From Bifidobacterium oedipodis (GTDB taxonomy: Bacteria > Actinomycetota > Actinomycetes > Actinomycetales > Bifidobacteriaceae), in NCBI RefSeq assembly GCF_012932425.1, contig NZ_JAAIII010000001.1, positions 682,001-746,000 of the forward strand: a stretch of DNA of 64,000 nucleotides. The letters are read 5' to 3'. Made by a program: the position numbers and the translations under genes. The notes beneath the pieces are model-generated. The model did not search any database. It had not been told where the DNA came from and was given only the letters and a program-made list of their open reading frames with translations. Below are positions 34,278 to 42,177 of the stretch, one piece after another. Position 1 is the stretch's first letter; each line of letters begins with the position of its first letter.

Positions 34278-37200
34278 TCAGGAGAGGGCGGTGAAGGCAA
34301 TGCCTTCGTCCCTCCAGCCTGCGGCCTTCAGGGTTGTGTATTCCGTCTGGCCGGTTGTCCATAGATGCTCGCCGGTGAACTTGTTGTAGAGGCGATGCAC
34401 AAGCGTGGAGCCCTGCTTATCGTTCACATGGAAGGCAATACCCTCATCCCTCCAGCCTGCGGCCTTGAGCACCTTGTATTCCGTTTCGCTGACCGTCCAC
34501 AGATGCTGGCCGTCGTACTGGTTGTAGAGCCTATGCACGGCAACGCCTTCGGATACCGCGTTGAACGCAATACCCTCGTCCCTCCAGCCCGAGGTCTTCA
34601 GACTGGTGTATTCGATCTCGTTCGTCGTCCACATGTGCAGCCCGGAATACGGGTTGTAGAGCCTGTGCACGGGAACCGGGGTCGCCTGAGTATTCCCGGA
34701 GCCTCCATTGTTACCGGAGTTGCCTGAATTGCCCGAGTTACCGGAGTTGCCACCGGTGCTGCCGCCTCCTGCGAGGAGATCATTGAGATGCTTCTGGGCT
34801 GTGGTCAGGTTGTCATCGGCGGTCTTCTTGTCGGCCACCGCCTTGTCGTATGCCTTCTGGGCCTTGTCCAGTTCGCTTCCGGCCTTCTCCTGATCTGCCT
34901 TCGCCTCGTTGAGCTGGTCGAGCGCGTCCTGCACTTCGGGAGAGTTCTTGGAAGCGGCCTCATCCAAAGCCTGCTGAGCGGCCTTCACCGCATCATCAGC
35001 CGCCTGCTTGTTCGCATCGGCGTCGGCCTTCTTGTTGGTCAGGTCGGTAAGGGTGTTCTTAATACCCTCAATGTCCTGAGTGAGCTGGTCGATCTTCTGC
35101 TGAAGCTCTTCTTTGTTCGCGGTCTGGTTCTCGAAGTCGCCCTTGATATCGGTGAACTTCTTGAGCGCCTCGTTGTACGCCTGAGTAGCCTTGTCCAGCT
35201 TATCCTTCGCCTCGGCAACTGCCTTGGCGTTGGCATCGTCGGCGGTCTTCTTCTCGGAGGCAATACCCTGAAGGCGGGTCAGCTCATCCTTCGCGGCATC
35301 CAGAGCGGACTTGGTCTGATCGACCTTGGTCTGGGCGTCGGACTGAGCGGTCTGAGCATTGGTCAGGGCCTTCTGAGCAGCCTCCACGGCGGCGGAGTTG
35401 TCGTTGTTGATGATCGCCTGAAGGTTCGCGATGGTGTTGTTCAGGTCGGTCTGCTGCTTGGTCAGATCGGACACCTTGGTGTTGGCGTCGGACACGGCCT
35501 TGTTCGCATTGTCCAGCTTGGTCTGAGCCTCGGTCACGGCGTTGGCCTTGGCGGTCTGGTCGGACTTCAGCCGGTCGAGCTCGTTCTTCAAGGCGTCACG
35601 CTTCGCGGTGGCCTCGGCAAGCTCCTTCTTAGCGGCCTCCAGCTCTGCGGCGTTGCCGTTCGTGGTGGGGGTGAGAGTCTTGATGTACTGCTCAAGCAGA
35701 GTGCGGTACTCAGACACGGAAACATCCAAGCTGCCACCGGCCTCATACACGAATCGAGCCGGGAAGTAATTGAATCCGTCATCACCCGGGTTGCCCTGAG
35801 AGGCGTAGTTGGACACGCCAATACCCATACCCTTGGAGCCATCAGTGGCGGCGTTGAGGTAATGACCCACCTGAGCGGCGAGCTGAGTGCCGTTGCCAAG
35901 GACTCCGTTGTAGGAGTAGAAGTTCATCATGCCACCGTGACGGTACTCCTCAAGGGAGGGGTCCTTCTTCACCCAGCTGTCGAACAGGGCCTTCTCGGAC
36001 TCCCACCAGCTGGTGTTGCCGGTCCACGGGGAATCAGTGGGATCCTTGGCCTCATTGAGGTTCTCCGCGTAGGATCCAACGGTGATGTCGTGGTTGTAGT
36101 GCCAGCGAACGGCGTCCGCGTTCAGCTGAGCGTAGGCCAGCGTGATGAAGGAAACCTTGTATTCCTTCAGACCATCGGCGGTGCGCAGCTGGTTAAGTTC
36201 CTCAAGGTAGTTCAGCGCGTACAGCATGTTCTGAATGCTGGTCGCGTCCTGAGCGTCACCGAGGTGGACGTACTGATCGTACCAAGACGGCTTCGTGTTC
36301 TTCGTGGAGGTGCCAGTGATAACCTTATAGGCCTCTCCGGCATCATCACGGGCGTAGGACGGCAGTGTAGCACCCTGCTTCTGGAGCCACTGGTAGAAGT
36401 CGGCGGCGGACTCCTTGTACTGCGGAGTGGACGGGGTCGTGGAGTTGCTGAGATCGTCAACCTTCTTCTGAGCGTCCTTGACGGCCTGCTCGGCGGCGGT
36501 CAACTCGGTCTGCTTATCCGTGACCTTCTTATCAGCCTCCTGCTTATCAGCGTCGGCCTGCTTCTTAGCGTCCTGCGCCTTCTGAAGGTCGGCCTTAGCA
36601 TTGGTCAGGGCGGTCTGAGCGTCGGCCAGCTGGGACTGAATACCCTCAAGGTTCTTCTGGGCCTCAGCCAGCTTGGTCTTCGCCTGAGCGATCTCCTCGG
36701 CGGAAGCGCCACCCTCCTGAGCCTTCTTCAGAGCCTCTTCGGCTTCCTTGACCTTCTGATCCGCGTCGGCCTTGGCCTGCACCGCGGAGTCATAGGCCTT
36801 CTGCGCATCATCGACCTTGCCCTGCTGGGCAGTCACATCGGTATTCGCCTTGTCAAGGGCGTCGGCGGAATTGTTCTTGTTGTCGAGCGCGGTGTTGTAA
36901 TCCGTGTTCGCGTTGTTCTTATTCTGCTCGGCGGTGTTCTTGTCCTGCTCGGCCTTGTTGACGTCCTCCTGCGTGACCTGATCGGTCGTGCCGTTGTTCA
37001 GGGCGTCCTGAGCCTTCTGAAGCTCGTCCTGCTTGGACTGCAACTCGGCATTGGCGTTGTCGAGGTTGTTCTGGGCGGTCTGCTGATCCTTCTCTGCTTG
37101 GGTCTGCTTCTCCTTGGCCTGCTCCAGCGCCGCCTGCTCCTTGGAGGTATCGACGGGATGATCCTTCTTCGCCTGCTCGTACTCGCCCTGCTTGGTCTGA

Positions 37201-37529
37201 ACATTCTTGTCGGCCTGCGTCTTCGCTTCCTTGGCCTTATCCAGATCAGACTTAGTGGACTCAACGTTCTTCTGTGCCTCGGCCACCTTATCCTTGGCAT
37301 CATCCACCGCCTGCTGCGCCTGCTGGATGTCCGCCGAGGTACCACTGGAGGCGGAGCGAACGGAAGCGCCGGAAGGCGCGATACCGTTCGCCATAGCGAT
37401 GGATGGCGTGCCGACCACCCCCATGGAAACCACCAAACCAGCCGCCACGGCCATCCTTGCCGCCCCAGCCGGGGTCACCAGCGGATCCTTGCGCTTTGCC
37501 GGCGCAGCATGCTTCGGCCTGTACTGCAT
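34278..37529 (-). CDS. Secreted SEC10/PgrA-like surface-exclusion protein with DUF5648 repeats
   Basis: This 1083-residue protein starts with a long basic signal peptide (hydrophobic core AARMAVAAGLVVSMGVVG, then cleavage near AMANG). Residues ~70-375 form a long coiled coil rich in Ala, Lys, Asp and Gln. The central ~240 residues contain ELNQLRTADGLKEYKVSFIT, YAQLNAD, HYNHDI and ENLNEAKD, which resemble the SEC10/PgrA surface-exclusion domain, a CAP-like fold. A second coiled coil follows. Three C-terminal repeats of the form HRLYNxxxGxHxWT...GWRDEGIAF match DUF5648 and probably bind the wall. There is no LPXTG. Such proteins block entry of related conjugative DNA. The start is not certain: its Shine-Dalgarno is weak. 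Confidence 0.82.
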   Translation of the reverse strand: MQYRPKHAAPAKRKDPLVTPAGAARMAVAAGLVVSMGVVGTPSIAMANGIAPSGASVRSASSGTSADIQQAQQAVDDAKDKVAEAQKNVESTKSDLDKAKEAKTQADKNVQTKQGEYEQAKKDHPVDTSKEQAALEQAKEKQTQAEKDQQTAQNNLDNANAELQSKQDELQKAQDALNNGTTDQVTQEDVNKAEQDKNTAEQNKNNANTDYNTALDNKNNSADALDKANTDVTAQQGKVDDAQKAYDSAVQAKADADQKVKEAEEALKKAQEGGASAEEIAQAKTKLAEAQKNLEGIQSQLADAQTALTNAKADLQKAQDAKKQADADKQEADKKVTDKQTELTAAEQAVKDAQKKVDDLSNSTTPSTPQYKESAADFYQWLQKQGATLPSYARDDAGEAYKVITGTSTKNTKPSWYDQYVHLGDAQDATSIQNMLYALNYLEELNQLRTADGLKEYKVSFITLAYAQLNADAVRWHYNHDITVGSYAENLNEAKDPTDSPWTGNTSWWESEKALFDSWVKKDPSLEEYRHGGMMNFYSYNGVLGNGTQLAAQVGHYLNAATDGSKGMGIGVSNYASQGNPGDDGFNYFPARFVYEAGGSLDVSVSEYRTLLEQYIKTLTPTTNGNAAELEAAKKELAEATAKRDALKNELDRLKSDQTAKANAVTEAQTKLDNANKAVSDANTKVSDLTKQQTDLNNTIANLQAIINNDNSAAVEAAQKALTNAQTAQSDAQTKVDQTKSALDAAKDELTRLQGIASEKKTADDANAKAVAEAKDKLDKATQAYNEALKKFTDIKGDFENQTANKEELQQKIDQLTQDIEGIKNTLTDLTNKKADADANKQAADDAVKAAQQALDEAASKNSPEVQDALDQLNEAKADQEKAGSELDKAQKAYDKAVADKKTADDNLTTAQKHLNDLLAGGGSTGGNSGNSGNSGNSGNNGGSGNTQATPVPVHRLYNPYSGLHMWTTNEIEYTSLKTSGWRDEGIAFNAVSEGVAVHRLYNQYDGQHLWTVSETEYKVLKAAGWRDEGIAFHVNDKQGSTLVHRLYNKFTGEHLWTTGQTEYTTLKAAGWRDEGIAFTALS

Positions 37530-37641
37530 ATCCCTACCACTTTCTCGAAGGCAATCAATCACTGACTCCCTCATATGGCTAAACCATATTGCCATATATA
37601 GGAGGCCATATGCAGTAAACTACACCCATACCTTGTCTTTC

Positions 37642-37923
37642 ATGCCGAGGAATACACCGATTGACGAACCATGGAGCGCGTACATCAAGGAGGTCGGCCT
37701 CAACCTTCAGCGGCTGAGGATCTCCAAGGGACTATCTCAGGAAAGAACCGCCTACGATGCCGGACTGAGCAGATACACCTATCAGAAATTCGAAAAGGGC
37801 GAATCCATGCCCGGCACCCCGGCTAACCCCAGCCTGCACAACATCATGGCAATAGCCCAAGTACTCGAAGCCGATCTAGAGGAAATTCTCCCTAGGCCGT
37901 GGCCTGATCTACATGCTCGTTAA
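37642..37923 (+). CDS. XRE-family regulator, probably leaderless
   Basis: This 93-residue protein is essentially one XRE helix-turn-helix domain (GLNLQRLRISKGLSQERTAY, DAGLSRYTYQKFEKGE) with a short tail. No Shine-Dalgarno is visible. TACCTT at 37629-37634 is followed by seven bases and the ATG, the same geometry seen before two response regulators in the window. It is divergent from the surface-exclusion gene and likely controls it. The longer upstream frame lies antisense to that gene's signal-peptide region and was not used. Confidence 0.82.
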   Translation: MPRNTPIDEPWSAYIKEVGLNLQRLRISKGLSQERTAYDAGLSRYTYQKFEKGESMPGTPANPSLHNIMAIAQVLEADLEEILPRPWPDLHAR

Positions 37924-37976
37924 TAGGTACTGACACCAACAGCGGCATTGTCTAGCACGGTCTCTAAGCTACCAAG

Positions 37977-38000
37977 ATAGGTTACACCAAAGGTTACAAA
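37977..38000 (+). repeat. Integrase arm-type repeats (right pair)
   Basis: ATAGGTTACACC and AAAGGTTACAAA lie 53 bases inside the right att site. They share the core AGGTTACA with the left pair at 28954-28977 in the same orientation. Confidence 0.6.
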
Positions 38001-38052
38001 TGGTATCCGATGTGAAGAAAAGCTAATAATTTCAACGATTATCACGGCTATC

Positions 38053-38073
38053 TTCGAATCCCACGGGGGGCAC
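38053..38073 (+). other. Right att site of the 9.3-kb element
   Basis: These 21 bases repeat 28777-28797 exactly. The distance between copies is 9,276 bases, which gives the element size. The repeat corresponds to the T loop and acceptor strand of the target tRNA. Confidence 0.85.
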
Positions 38074-38081
38074 AAACATCA

Positions 38082-38109
38082 AAAGGCATCGTCATCAGGC
38101 GATGCCTTT
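38082..38109 (+). terminator. Terminator-like hairpin after the right att site
   Basis: AAAGGCATCG and its complement enclose eight bases and are followed by ATGTTTTTCTT. It occupies the same relative position as the hairpin after the left att site but has a different stem. Confidence 0.75.
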
Positions 38110-38255
38110 ATGTTTTTCTTCCTCACAAAACAGTTGGAATCATTGGTATTCCTCATATCAAGCCGAACCGTTACTGATTTTGATCTCTGCCTCCCAGTGA
38201 TGCCCAAATACACCCCATTTCAGCACCACTTAGGTCACAAGTTAGGTTACAAACA
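38110..38255 (+). pseudogene. Decayed integrase leader of a second, related element
   Basis: This stretch is homologous to 28838-28978, the region between the left att site and int. Shared pieces include CACAAAAC-GTTGGAATCATT, GGCACCACTTAGGT-like GCACCACTTAGG, and the tandem TTAGGTCACAAG/TTAGGTTACAAA (38230-38253). After 38255 the homology ends and no integrase follows. It is therefore the stump of another element that used the same att site, in tandem with the first. Confidence 0.7.
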
Positions 38256-38288
38256 AGCCCCGGTTCATGAACCGATGGCGGCAACTGG

Positions 38289-38732
38289 CTACACAATGCT
38301 TTCGAAGCAGTAATACGTGGTTTTATCTTGGCCCTGCACAATGAGCAATACGCCATTGACATTGCTGATTATTTGATGCGCATATGTATCGTCTGTATTG
38401 AACTGTGATGCAGAACAAAGAGACTGAGCATTCTCTATGATGTCGATTGATGCTTCCGATAAAGTATCGGTCGTGAAATTGCGGGAGTCCAACGTGGTAT
38501 TTTCAGCCGACGCCCCAGCATCGGTACGTAAGATTGTGCACCGGTACCCATCTCCATGAAAGCTTTTCTCTTCGCTGTGTTCCACAACACGCGTCTTCTC
38601 TGGGAACGTGACGCCCCAATTGGTCGACATGGTTGACAGCGTGGCATTGCGAGAAAACAGCAACGCAAGGCAGGCAACGATAACGATTCCCGCAGCCATG
38701 CAGATAAACACCAATCCTCGCTTGTGTTTCAT
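38289..38732 (-). CDS. Membrane-anchored extracytoplasmic protein, unknown function
   Basis: This 147-residue protein has a basic start (MKHKRG) and one N-terminal membrane segment or uncleaved signal (LVFICMAAGIVIVACLALLF). The remaining ~115 residues are soluble and contain three cysteines. GGAGGGG precedes the ATG. I do not recognise the domain. It is divergent from the second response regulator across 102 bases, so it may be its target or a sensor partner. Confidence 0.6.
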   Translation of the reverse strand: MKHKRGLVFICMAAGIVIVACLALLFSRNATLSTMSTNWGVTFPEKTRVVEHSEEKSFHGDGYRCTILRTDAGASAENTTLDSRNFTTDTLSEASIDIIENAQSLCSASQFNTDDTYAHQIISNVNGVLLIVQGQDKTTYYCFESIV

Positions 38733-38784
38733 TTTGCCCCTCCAAATAGCGCCATTGCTTTATATCAGGATACTGCTTAGCTGG

Positions 38785-38796
38785 TTAGGTCACAAA
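38785..38796 (+). promoter_or_regulatory. TTAGGTCACAAA in a divergent promoter region
   Basis: This 12-mer matches the integrase arm-type repeats but stands between the divergent genes at 38732 and 38835. It is about 50 bases upstream of the proposed leaderless start of the regulator. It may be a leftover arm site or an operator. Confidence 0.4.
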
Positions 38797-38821
38797 CTGC
38801 CGAGGGATGTTCGTGGCGTTT

Positions 38822-38827
38822 TATACT
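38822..38827 (+). promoter_or_regulatory. -10 box for leaderless response regulator 2
   Basis: TATACT is followed by seven bases and the ATG at 38835. No ribosome-binding sequence is present, so the mRNA probably starts at the A of the ATG. Confidence 0.6.
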
Positions 38828-38834
38828 GGCACAT

Positions 38835-39497
38835 ATGGCCGAACGAATCCTGATGGCAATAGCGGACAATGACAGTTGCGCATTGATGGGGCTGGCAGCA
38901 ATTTTGAAGCAAAGGCTGCCGCAGATCACAGTCGTATGGTCAGAGACAACAGGGCATGATGCGATTCAGCACGCTTTGGATCCAACAAGTAATGCCAATA
39001 TCCTGCTGATGGATATGCGAATGGAGGATATGTCGGGGCTGATGGCCTGCCGAGCGATCAGATCACGCAACGCGTGCCTTCCGATATTGGCTGTTACGGC
39101 ATTTTCGCTGACATACTATGCACGCCGTGCTGCCGAAGCCGGCGCGCAGGGCATTGTAGGCAAAAGCGATTTCAATGGCATGGCCACGGCAATCGTCGAT
39201 ATTCTCCACAATCATGCAATGACCGTTCATGTGAGCGCGTCTGAAACCGTCACGTTTGACTCCGCACAGCAGGCGAGCCTTCGGCTGGGCGGGGAGGCAG
39301 AACCGACTATTGCCCGACTTTCCGCGCGTGAAAGGGAGATAGTCGAACAGTATGCTCAAGCGAACAAACCCGCCGTCATTGCGCGAAATCTTGGCATTTC
39401 GGTGAATTCGGTCAAAACCTATCTCGATAGGGCGCAAACCAATCTGGGGCTGTCGTCACGAGCTGATCTTGTGGAATATTGGTGGCAGCGTTCGTGA
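38835..39497 (+). CDS. NarL/LuxR-type response regulator 2
   Basis: This 220-residue regulator has a receiver domain with DNDSCAL and the phospho-acceptor Asp at residue 60 (ILLMDMRMEDMSG), a Thr switch (AVTAFS) and Lys in IVGKSDF. The C-terminal helix-turn-helix is LSAREREIVEQYAQANKPAV then IARNLGISVNSVKTYLDRAQ. It is a paralogue of the regulator at 18786 in layout and in leaderless promoter. Its stop overlaps the kinase start (TGATG). Likely targets are the neighbouring lipoprotein and transporter genes, but I found no repeated palindrome like that of the first system. Confidence 0.9.
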   Translation: MAERILMAIADNDSCALMGLAAILKQRLPQITVVWSETTGHDAIQHALDPTSNANILLMDMRMEDMSGLMACRAIRSRNACLPILAVTAFSLTYYARRAAEAGAQGIVGKSDFNGMATAIVDILHNHAMTVHVSASETVTFDSAQQASLRLGGEAEPTIARLSAREREIVEQYAQANKPAVIARNLGISVNSVKTYLDRAQTNLGLSSRADLVEYWWQRS

Positions 39498-40654
39498 TGG
39501 GGGCTCACATGAAACATTTGAGAATCCATGGCCCGAGTTCAGTCGCGGACTGGGTCATCGTCTGCTTAACAATAGCTGTGCTGTGCTTAGCAATTGCCGA
39601 TTGGTGGCTCAATCCTCCCCACACTTGGTTCGGTGTGGCAACTGGGCTGGGATATTGCATCGCCGTGGCGCTTCTGCCACGCTATGGGTTCAAATCGGCT
39701 TGGGTGATTATTGTTCTGGTGACGATCAGCAATTTTGGCGCAGGTATCGACTCGTCCGGACCTAGCAGCACATGGGGTCTGCTGCTGGCGATTGTGGCAT
39801 TGGGAAGAAACGCACGCTATTGGGAAGGCGTGGTTTCAATCGCGTCCATTATCACCAGCATAACCGTCGCCACAATTCAGTTTCCCGACGTTATGAAATT
39901 CAGCCTGCCCAATGGAGTCGTGAACTTCGCCATCGGCTTGCTCGCCACCTACTTGACCGGGGTGGCGATCCGCCGATCCGATGACAAGCGGAAACGTCGC
40001 GAGATGGAACAGCTGCTTGCTCAGGCACGTCGAGAGATTGCCATGGCTTCATGCTTCCATGATGCGGTTTCAGGCAAGTTGACGCATATTCTTGTGACGA
40101 CTGAAATGGTCAAACAGAAGCATCCCGACGAATACGACCAAATGGGCTGGCAGGAAGTGGCCCAGGAAGCGTCCGACGCTTTACATGAGATGCACCGTGC
40201 GATTGACGTGATGAATCAAGACTCGCCATCCGCTGGAGATGAACTTCCCCTCACATTGGCCGAAGCCCTTGAATCCGTCACAGCAGCATACGACAAAAGG
40301 CTGAAGAAGTTGGGCTACACCGGCGAGACACAAATTCGAGGAGAAAGCCCTGCCGTACTTAGCGAACGAACAGATGAGATTATTGCGGTGCTGCGAGAGC
40401 TCTATGCCAATATCGAACGGCATTGCGATCCCGCCAACACGACGTACCGCATGCACATCAATCTCCAGCCGAAAGCGGTAACCATTGCGCAAAGCAATGA
40501 CTGCCCCAAAACGGCACTGCAACGTTCTTTTTCCATGGTTTCAGGCAAAGGTCTGAAGTTGCATCGCGCTCGAATCGAGGCCCTCGGGGGCGAAATGCGA
40601 ACAAACCGAGACAACGACCAATGGCACGTATTCTGCCAACTGCCTCTAGCATAG
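39497..40654 (+). CDS. Membrane histidine kinase 2
   Basis: This 385-residue kinase has about five packed membrane segments in the first ~155 residues and short loops. The phospho-accepting His is in ASCFHDAVSGKLTHIL, a degenerate form of the usual LHD motif. The N-box VLRELYANIERHCDP and the C-terminal GKGLKLHRARIEAL show an intact ATP-binding domain. The start is taken at the TGATG overlap with the regulator; ATGs at 39479 or 39509 are alternatives. Low sequence similarity but equal architecture relate it to the kinase at 19460. Confidence 0.85.
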   Translation: MGAHMKHLRIHGPSSVADWVIVCLTIAVLCLAIADWWLNPPHTWFGVATGLGYCIAVALLPRYGFKSAWVIIVLVTISNFGAGIDSSGPSSTWGLLLAIVALGRNARYWEGVVSIASIITSITVATIQFPDVMKFSLPNGVVNFAIGLLATYLTGVAIRRSDDKRKRREMEQLLAQARREIAMASCFHDAVSGKLTHILVTTEMVKQKHPDEYDQMGWQEVAQEASDALHEMHRAIDVMNQDSPSAGDELPLTLAEALESVTAAYDKRLKKLGYTGETQIRGESPAVLSERTDEIIAVLRELYANIERHCDPANTTYRMHINLQPKAVTIAQSNDCPKTALQRSFSMVSGKGLKLHRARIEALGGEMRTNRDNDQWHVFCQLPLA

Positions 40655-40696
40655 ATGACCGCCCATCAGCGTGGTTTGACGCCACGTTTAGATGCC

Positions 40697-40940
40697 TCTC
40701 AAGTGCGGATTCTTGAGAGAAATGCAAATTACCAAGCACGTAACAGTCCAGCCATTGAAGCACTCAGCACCGTCACCCAAACGGAGGACAACAATAGCGG
40801 CAAACTTACCGAATTTAGATAATAAGTAAGGTTTTCAATCCAGCGATTGCTCGCCAACTAGCATCAGGAATAGCACGCTACGTCATTGACGTCAGCACAT
40901 TGTTCCGCAGTTGTTCACTATCTCGAAGGAGAGATGCGCC
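40697..40940 (+). repeat. Leader copy 1 of a duplicated lipoprotein unit
   Basis: This 244-base leader begins with the hairpin CTCAAG-TGCGGATT-CTTGAG. It also contains ACGTCA-T-TGACGT at 40880-40892. The hairpin and a degenerate CCCAAACGGAGGACA-type segment recur at the same distance before the second lipoprotein gene. A half copy of the TCAGCGTGG palindrome precedes it near 40664-40685. The 40655-40940 gap has no gene. Confidence 0.65.
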
Positions 40941-41672
40941 ATGCGTAGTTCGAAGCAGAACCCGATAAATTCCCGAAACAGTAATCGCAGTTTGACTCGT
41001 CGTGCGACTGTAATGGTTTGTGCGGCAATGCTGTCAGTGGGATTGTGCGGCTGCACGACATCATCCGATGGCACGGATAGTGATGATGGTTTGGGCGGCG
41101 CGAAGCTGGCGTCTTCATTACAAGCCTATGCAACACAACTATTGGAAGCGGATAACGGTTCGATGGACACGGAGCAGCGGGATATTCTGCAGCGGGTAGC
41201 TGAGACGGGTGAAGTATCCGTGTCTGATTACGAGGCGGCATGGCAGCGGTATCAGACCTGTGTGGTTGACAAGGGGTACAATCGTCCGCAGTTGCTTACC
41301 TACTCCAACGGCATTCATCAGGCAAATTCAGAGACGATGACTGCCGAGCAGGCCGCCGATCTTACGTATGCAGAGAAAATGGCCAAGGATTACGATGCGT
41401 GCATGATTGCACATGTGGACGGGATAAACGCCTTGTATATGGCGCAGGTCGCCAATCCGAACTTGTACGCCAACCATGACGAAGGTGCCGTGGACTGCCT
41501 ACGTCGTGGCGGTTTAGTGCCGAAATCGTACACGCTTGAGGACTATCGCGAAGACCAAGACAAGATGGCACATAAAAGCGATGGGAAGGATCCAGAAACC
41601 GGTCTTGATATGGATAATCCCGACGTACTGGCCTGCATGGCCGCCAACGGATACATGTTCACGCATCCATAA
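40941..41672 (+). CDS. Lipoprotein 1 of a tandem pair
   Basis: This 243-residue protein has a basic N-region, a hydrophobic core (ATVMVCAAMLSVGL) and a lipobox LCGC, so it is a membrane-anchored lipoprotein. The mature part is acidic and helical with four conserved cysteines. It shares a pattern with the next lipoprotein (VSDYEAAWQRYQTCV / TQDDYEQAQALYVRCM, then G-Y-[ND]-R, NGIH / NGLY, and a VDCLRRGGLV / VQCLREAGVV block). AAGGAGAG precedes the ATG at 40941. I do not recognise the family. The adjacent fusion protein and permease suggest it is part of an envelope complex. Confidence 0.75.
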   Translation: MRSSKQNPINSRNSNRSLTRRATVMVCAAMLSVGLCGCTTSSDGTDSDDGLGGAKLASSLQAYATQLLEADNGSMDTEQRDILQRVAETGEVSVSDYEAAWQRYQTCVVDKGYNRPQLLTYSNGIHQANSETMTAEQAADLTYAEKMAKDYDACMIAHVDGINALYMAQVANPNLYANHDEGAVDCLRRGGLVPKSYTLEDYREDQDKMAHKSDGKDPETGLDMDNPDVLACMAANGYMFTHP

Positions 41673-41719
41673 ATATCTCCGCTCGAGGCGGAGCGTAAGT
41701 CGTCTGCCATCTGGCGCGT

Positions 41720-41919
41720 CTCAGCGTGGTTTTTAGTCCACGTGTGGAGTGGATGCCACGCTGACATGCTTCTCAGCGTGGTTCATACGCCATGGCATGG
41801 CGCGAAGACCACGGATAGCGTCTCAGCGTGGCAAATACGCCACATGTGGACTGAAAACCACGGTGAGAGACCCCTCAGCGTGGCATTAACACCACACGTG
41901 GATTCAGAACCACGCTGAG
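41720..41919 (+). repeat. Array of four 45-46-bp palindromic repeats (period about 51 bp)
   Basis: Copies at 41720-41764, 41772-41816, 41822-41867 and 41874-41919 each begin CTCAGCGTGG and end with CCACGCTGA(G) or a variant. Copies 1, 3 and 4 have an inner palindrome of the type CCACRYGTGG; copy 2 has GCCATGGCATGGCG instead. Each can fold into a long hairpin. Spacers are only 6-7 bases, so it is not a CRISPR array. It fills the gap between the two lipoprotein genes. Confidence 0.85.
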
Positions 41920-41930
41920 CAACTCCTCAA

Positions 41931-42177
41931 GTGCGGATTCTTGAGGATGAAAAGCAAACCACCAGACACACAGCCATTTAGACAGTGACACAGTAGTAAC
42001 GCGTTCAAGTGCTGTCCCCCAAACAGGGGACAGCACTGGCGGCAGTCTTGCCGAAGAGGGGATAATCAATACAGGTTGTTGACTCAGTCGCTGAAGAGCG
42101 GCGCTATCAAGAATGATGCAGTACGGCACTGGTGCCGGGTGCGTTATTCGGGGCATAAAAATTTCAGGGGGGGGGAG
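41931..42177 (+). repeat. Leader copy 2 of the duplicated lipoprotein unit, with a strong hairpin
   Basis: The segment begins with the same CTCAAG-TGCGGATT-CTTGAG hairpin as the leader at 40697. A perfect 12-bp hairpin (AGTGCTGTCCCC, six-base loop, complement) lies at 42008-42037. TTGACT near 42080 and CGCTATCAA about 18 bases on could be the promoter. A G9 tract ends it at 42167-42175. Confidence 0.65.

Noticed and set aside
34788..37565. A 925-codon forward frame rich in Leu, Val and Gly
   Set aside because: It is exactly antisense to the coiled-coil surface-exclusion gene. Its composition is the mirror of Lys/Ala/Asp/Gln codons and it has no ribosome site.
37207..37641. Longer start for the XRE protein
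   Set aside because: The extra residues are encoded antisense to the signal-peptide and promoter region of the surface protein. The leaderless promoter points to 37642.
38053..38109. Insertion sequence end
   Set aside because: The repeats are tRNA-derived att sites with a tyrosine integrase. No transposase or terminal inverted repeats are present in the window.
41720..41919. CRISPR array
   Set aside because: The units are 45-46 bp palindromes with 6-7-bp spacers, there are no unique 30-bp spacers, and no cas gene is present.
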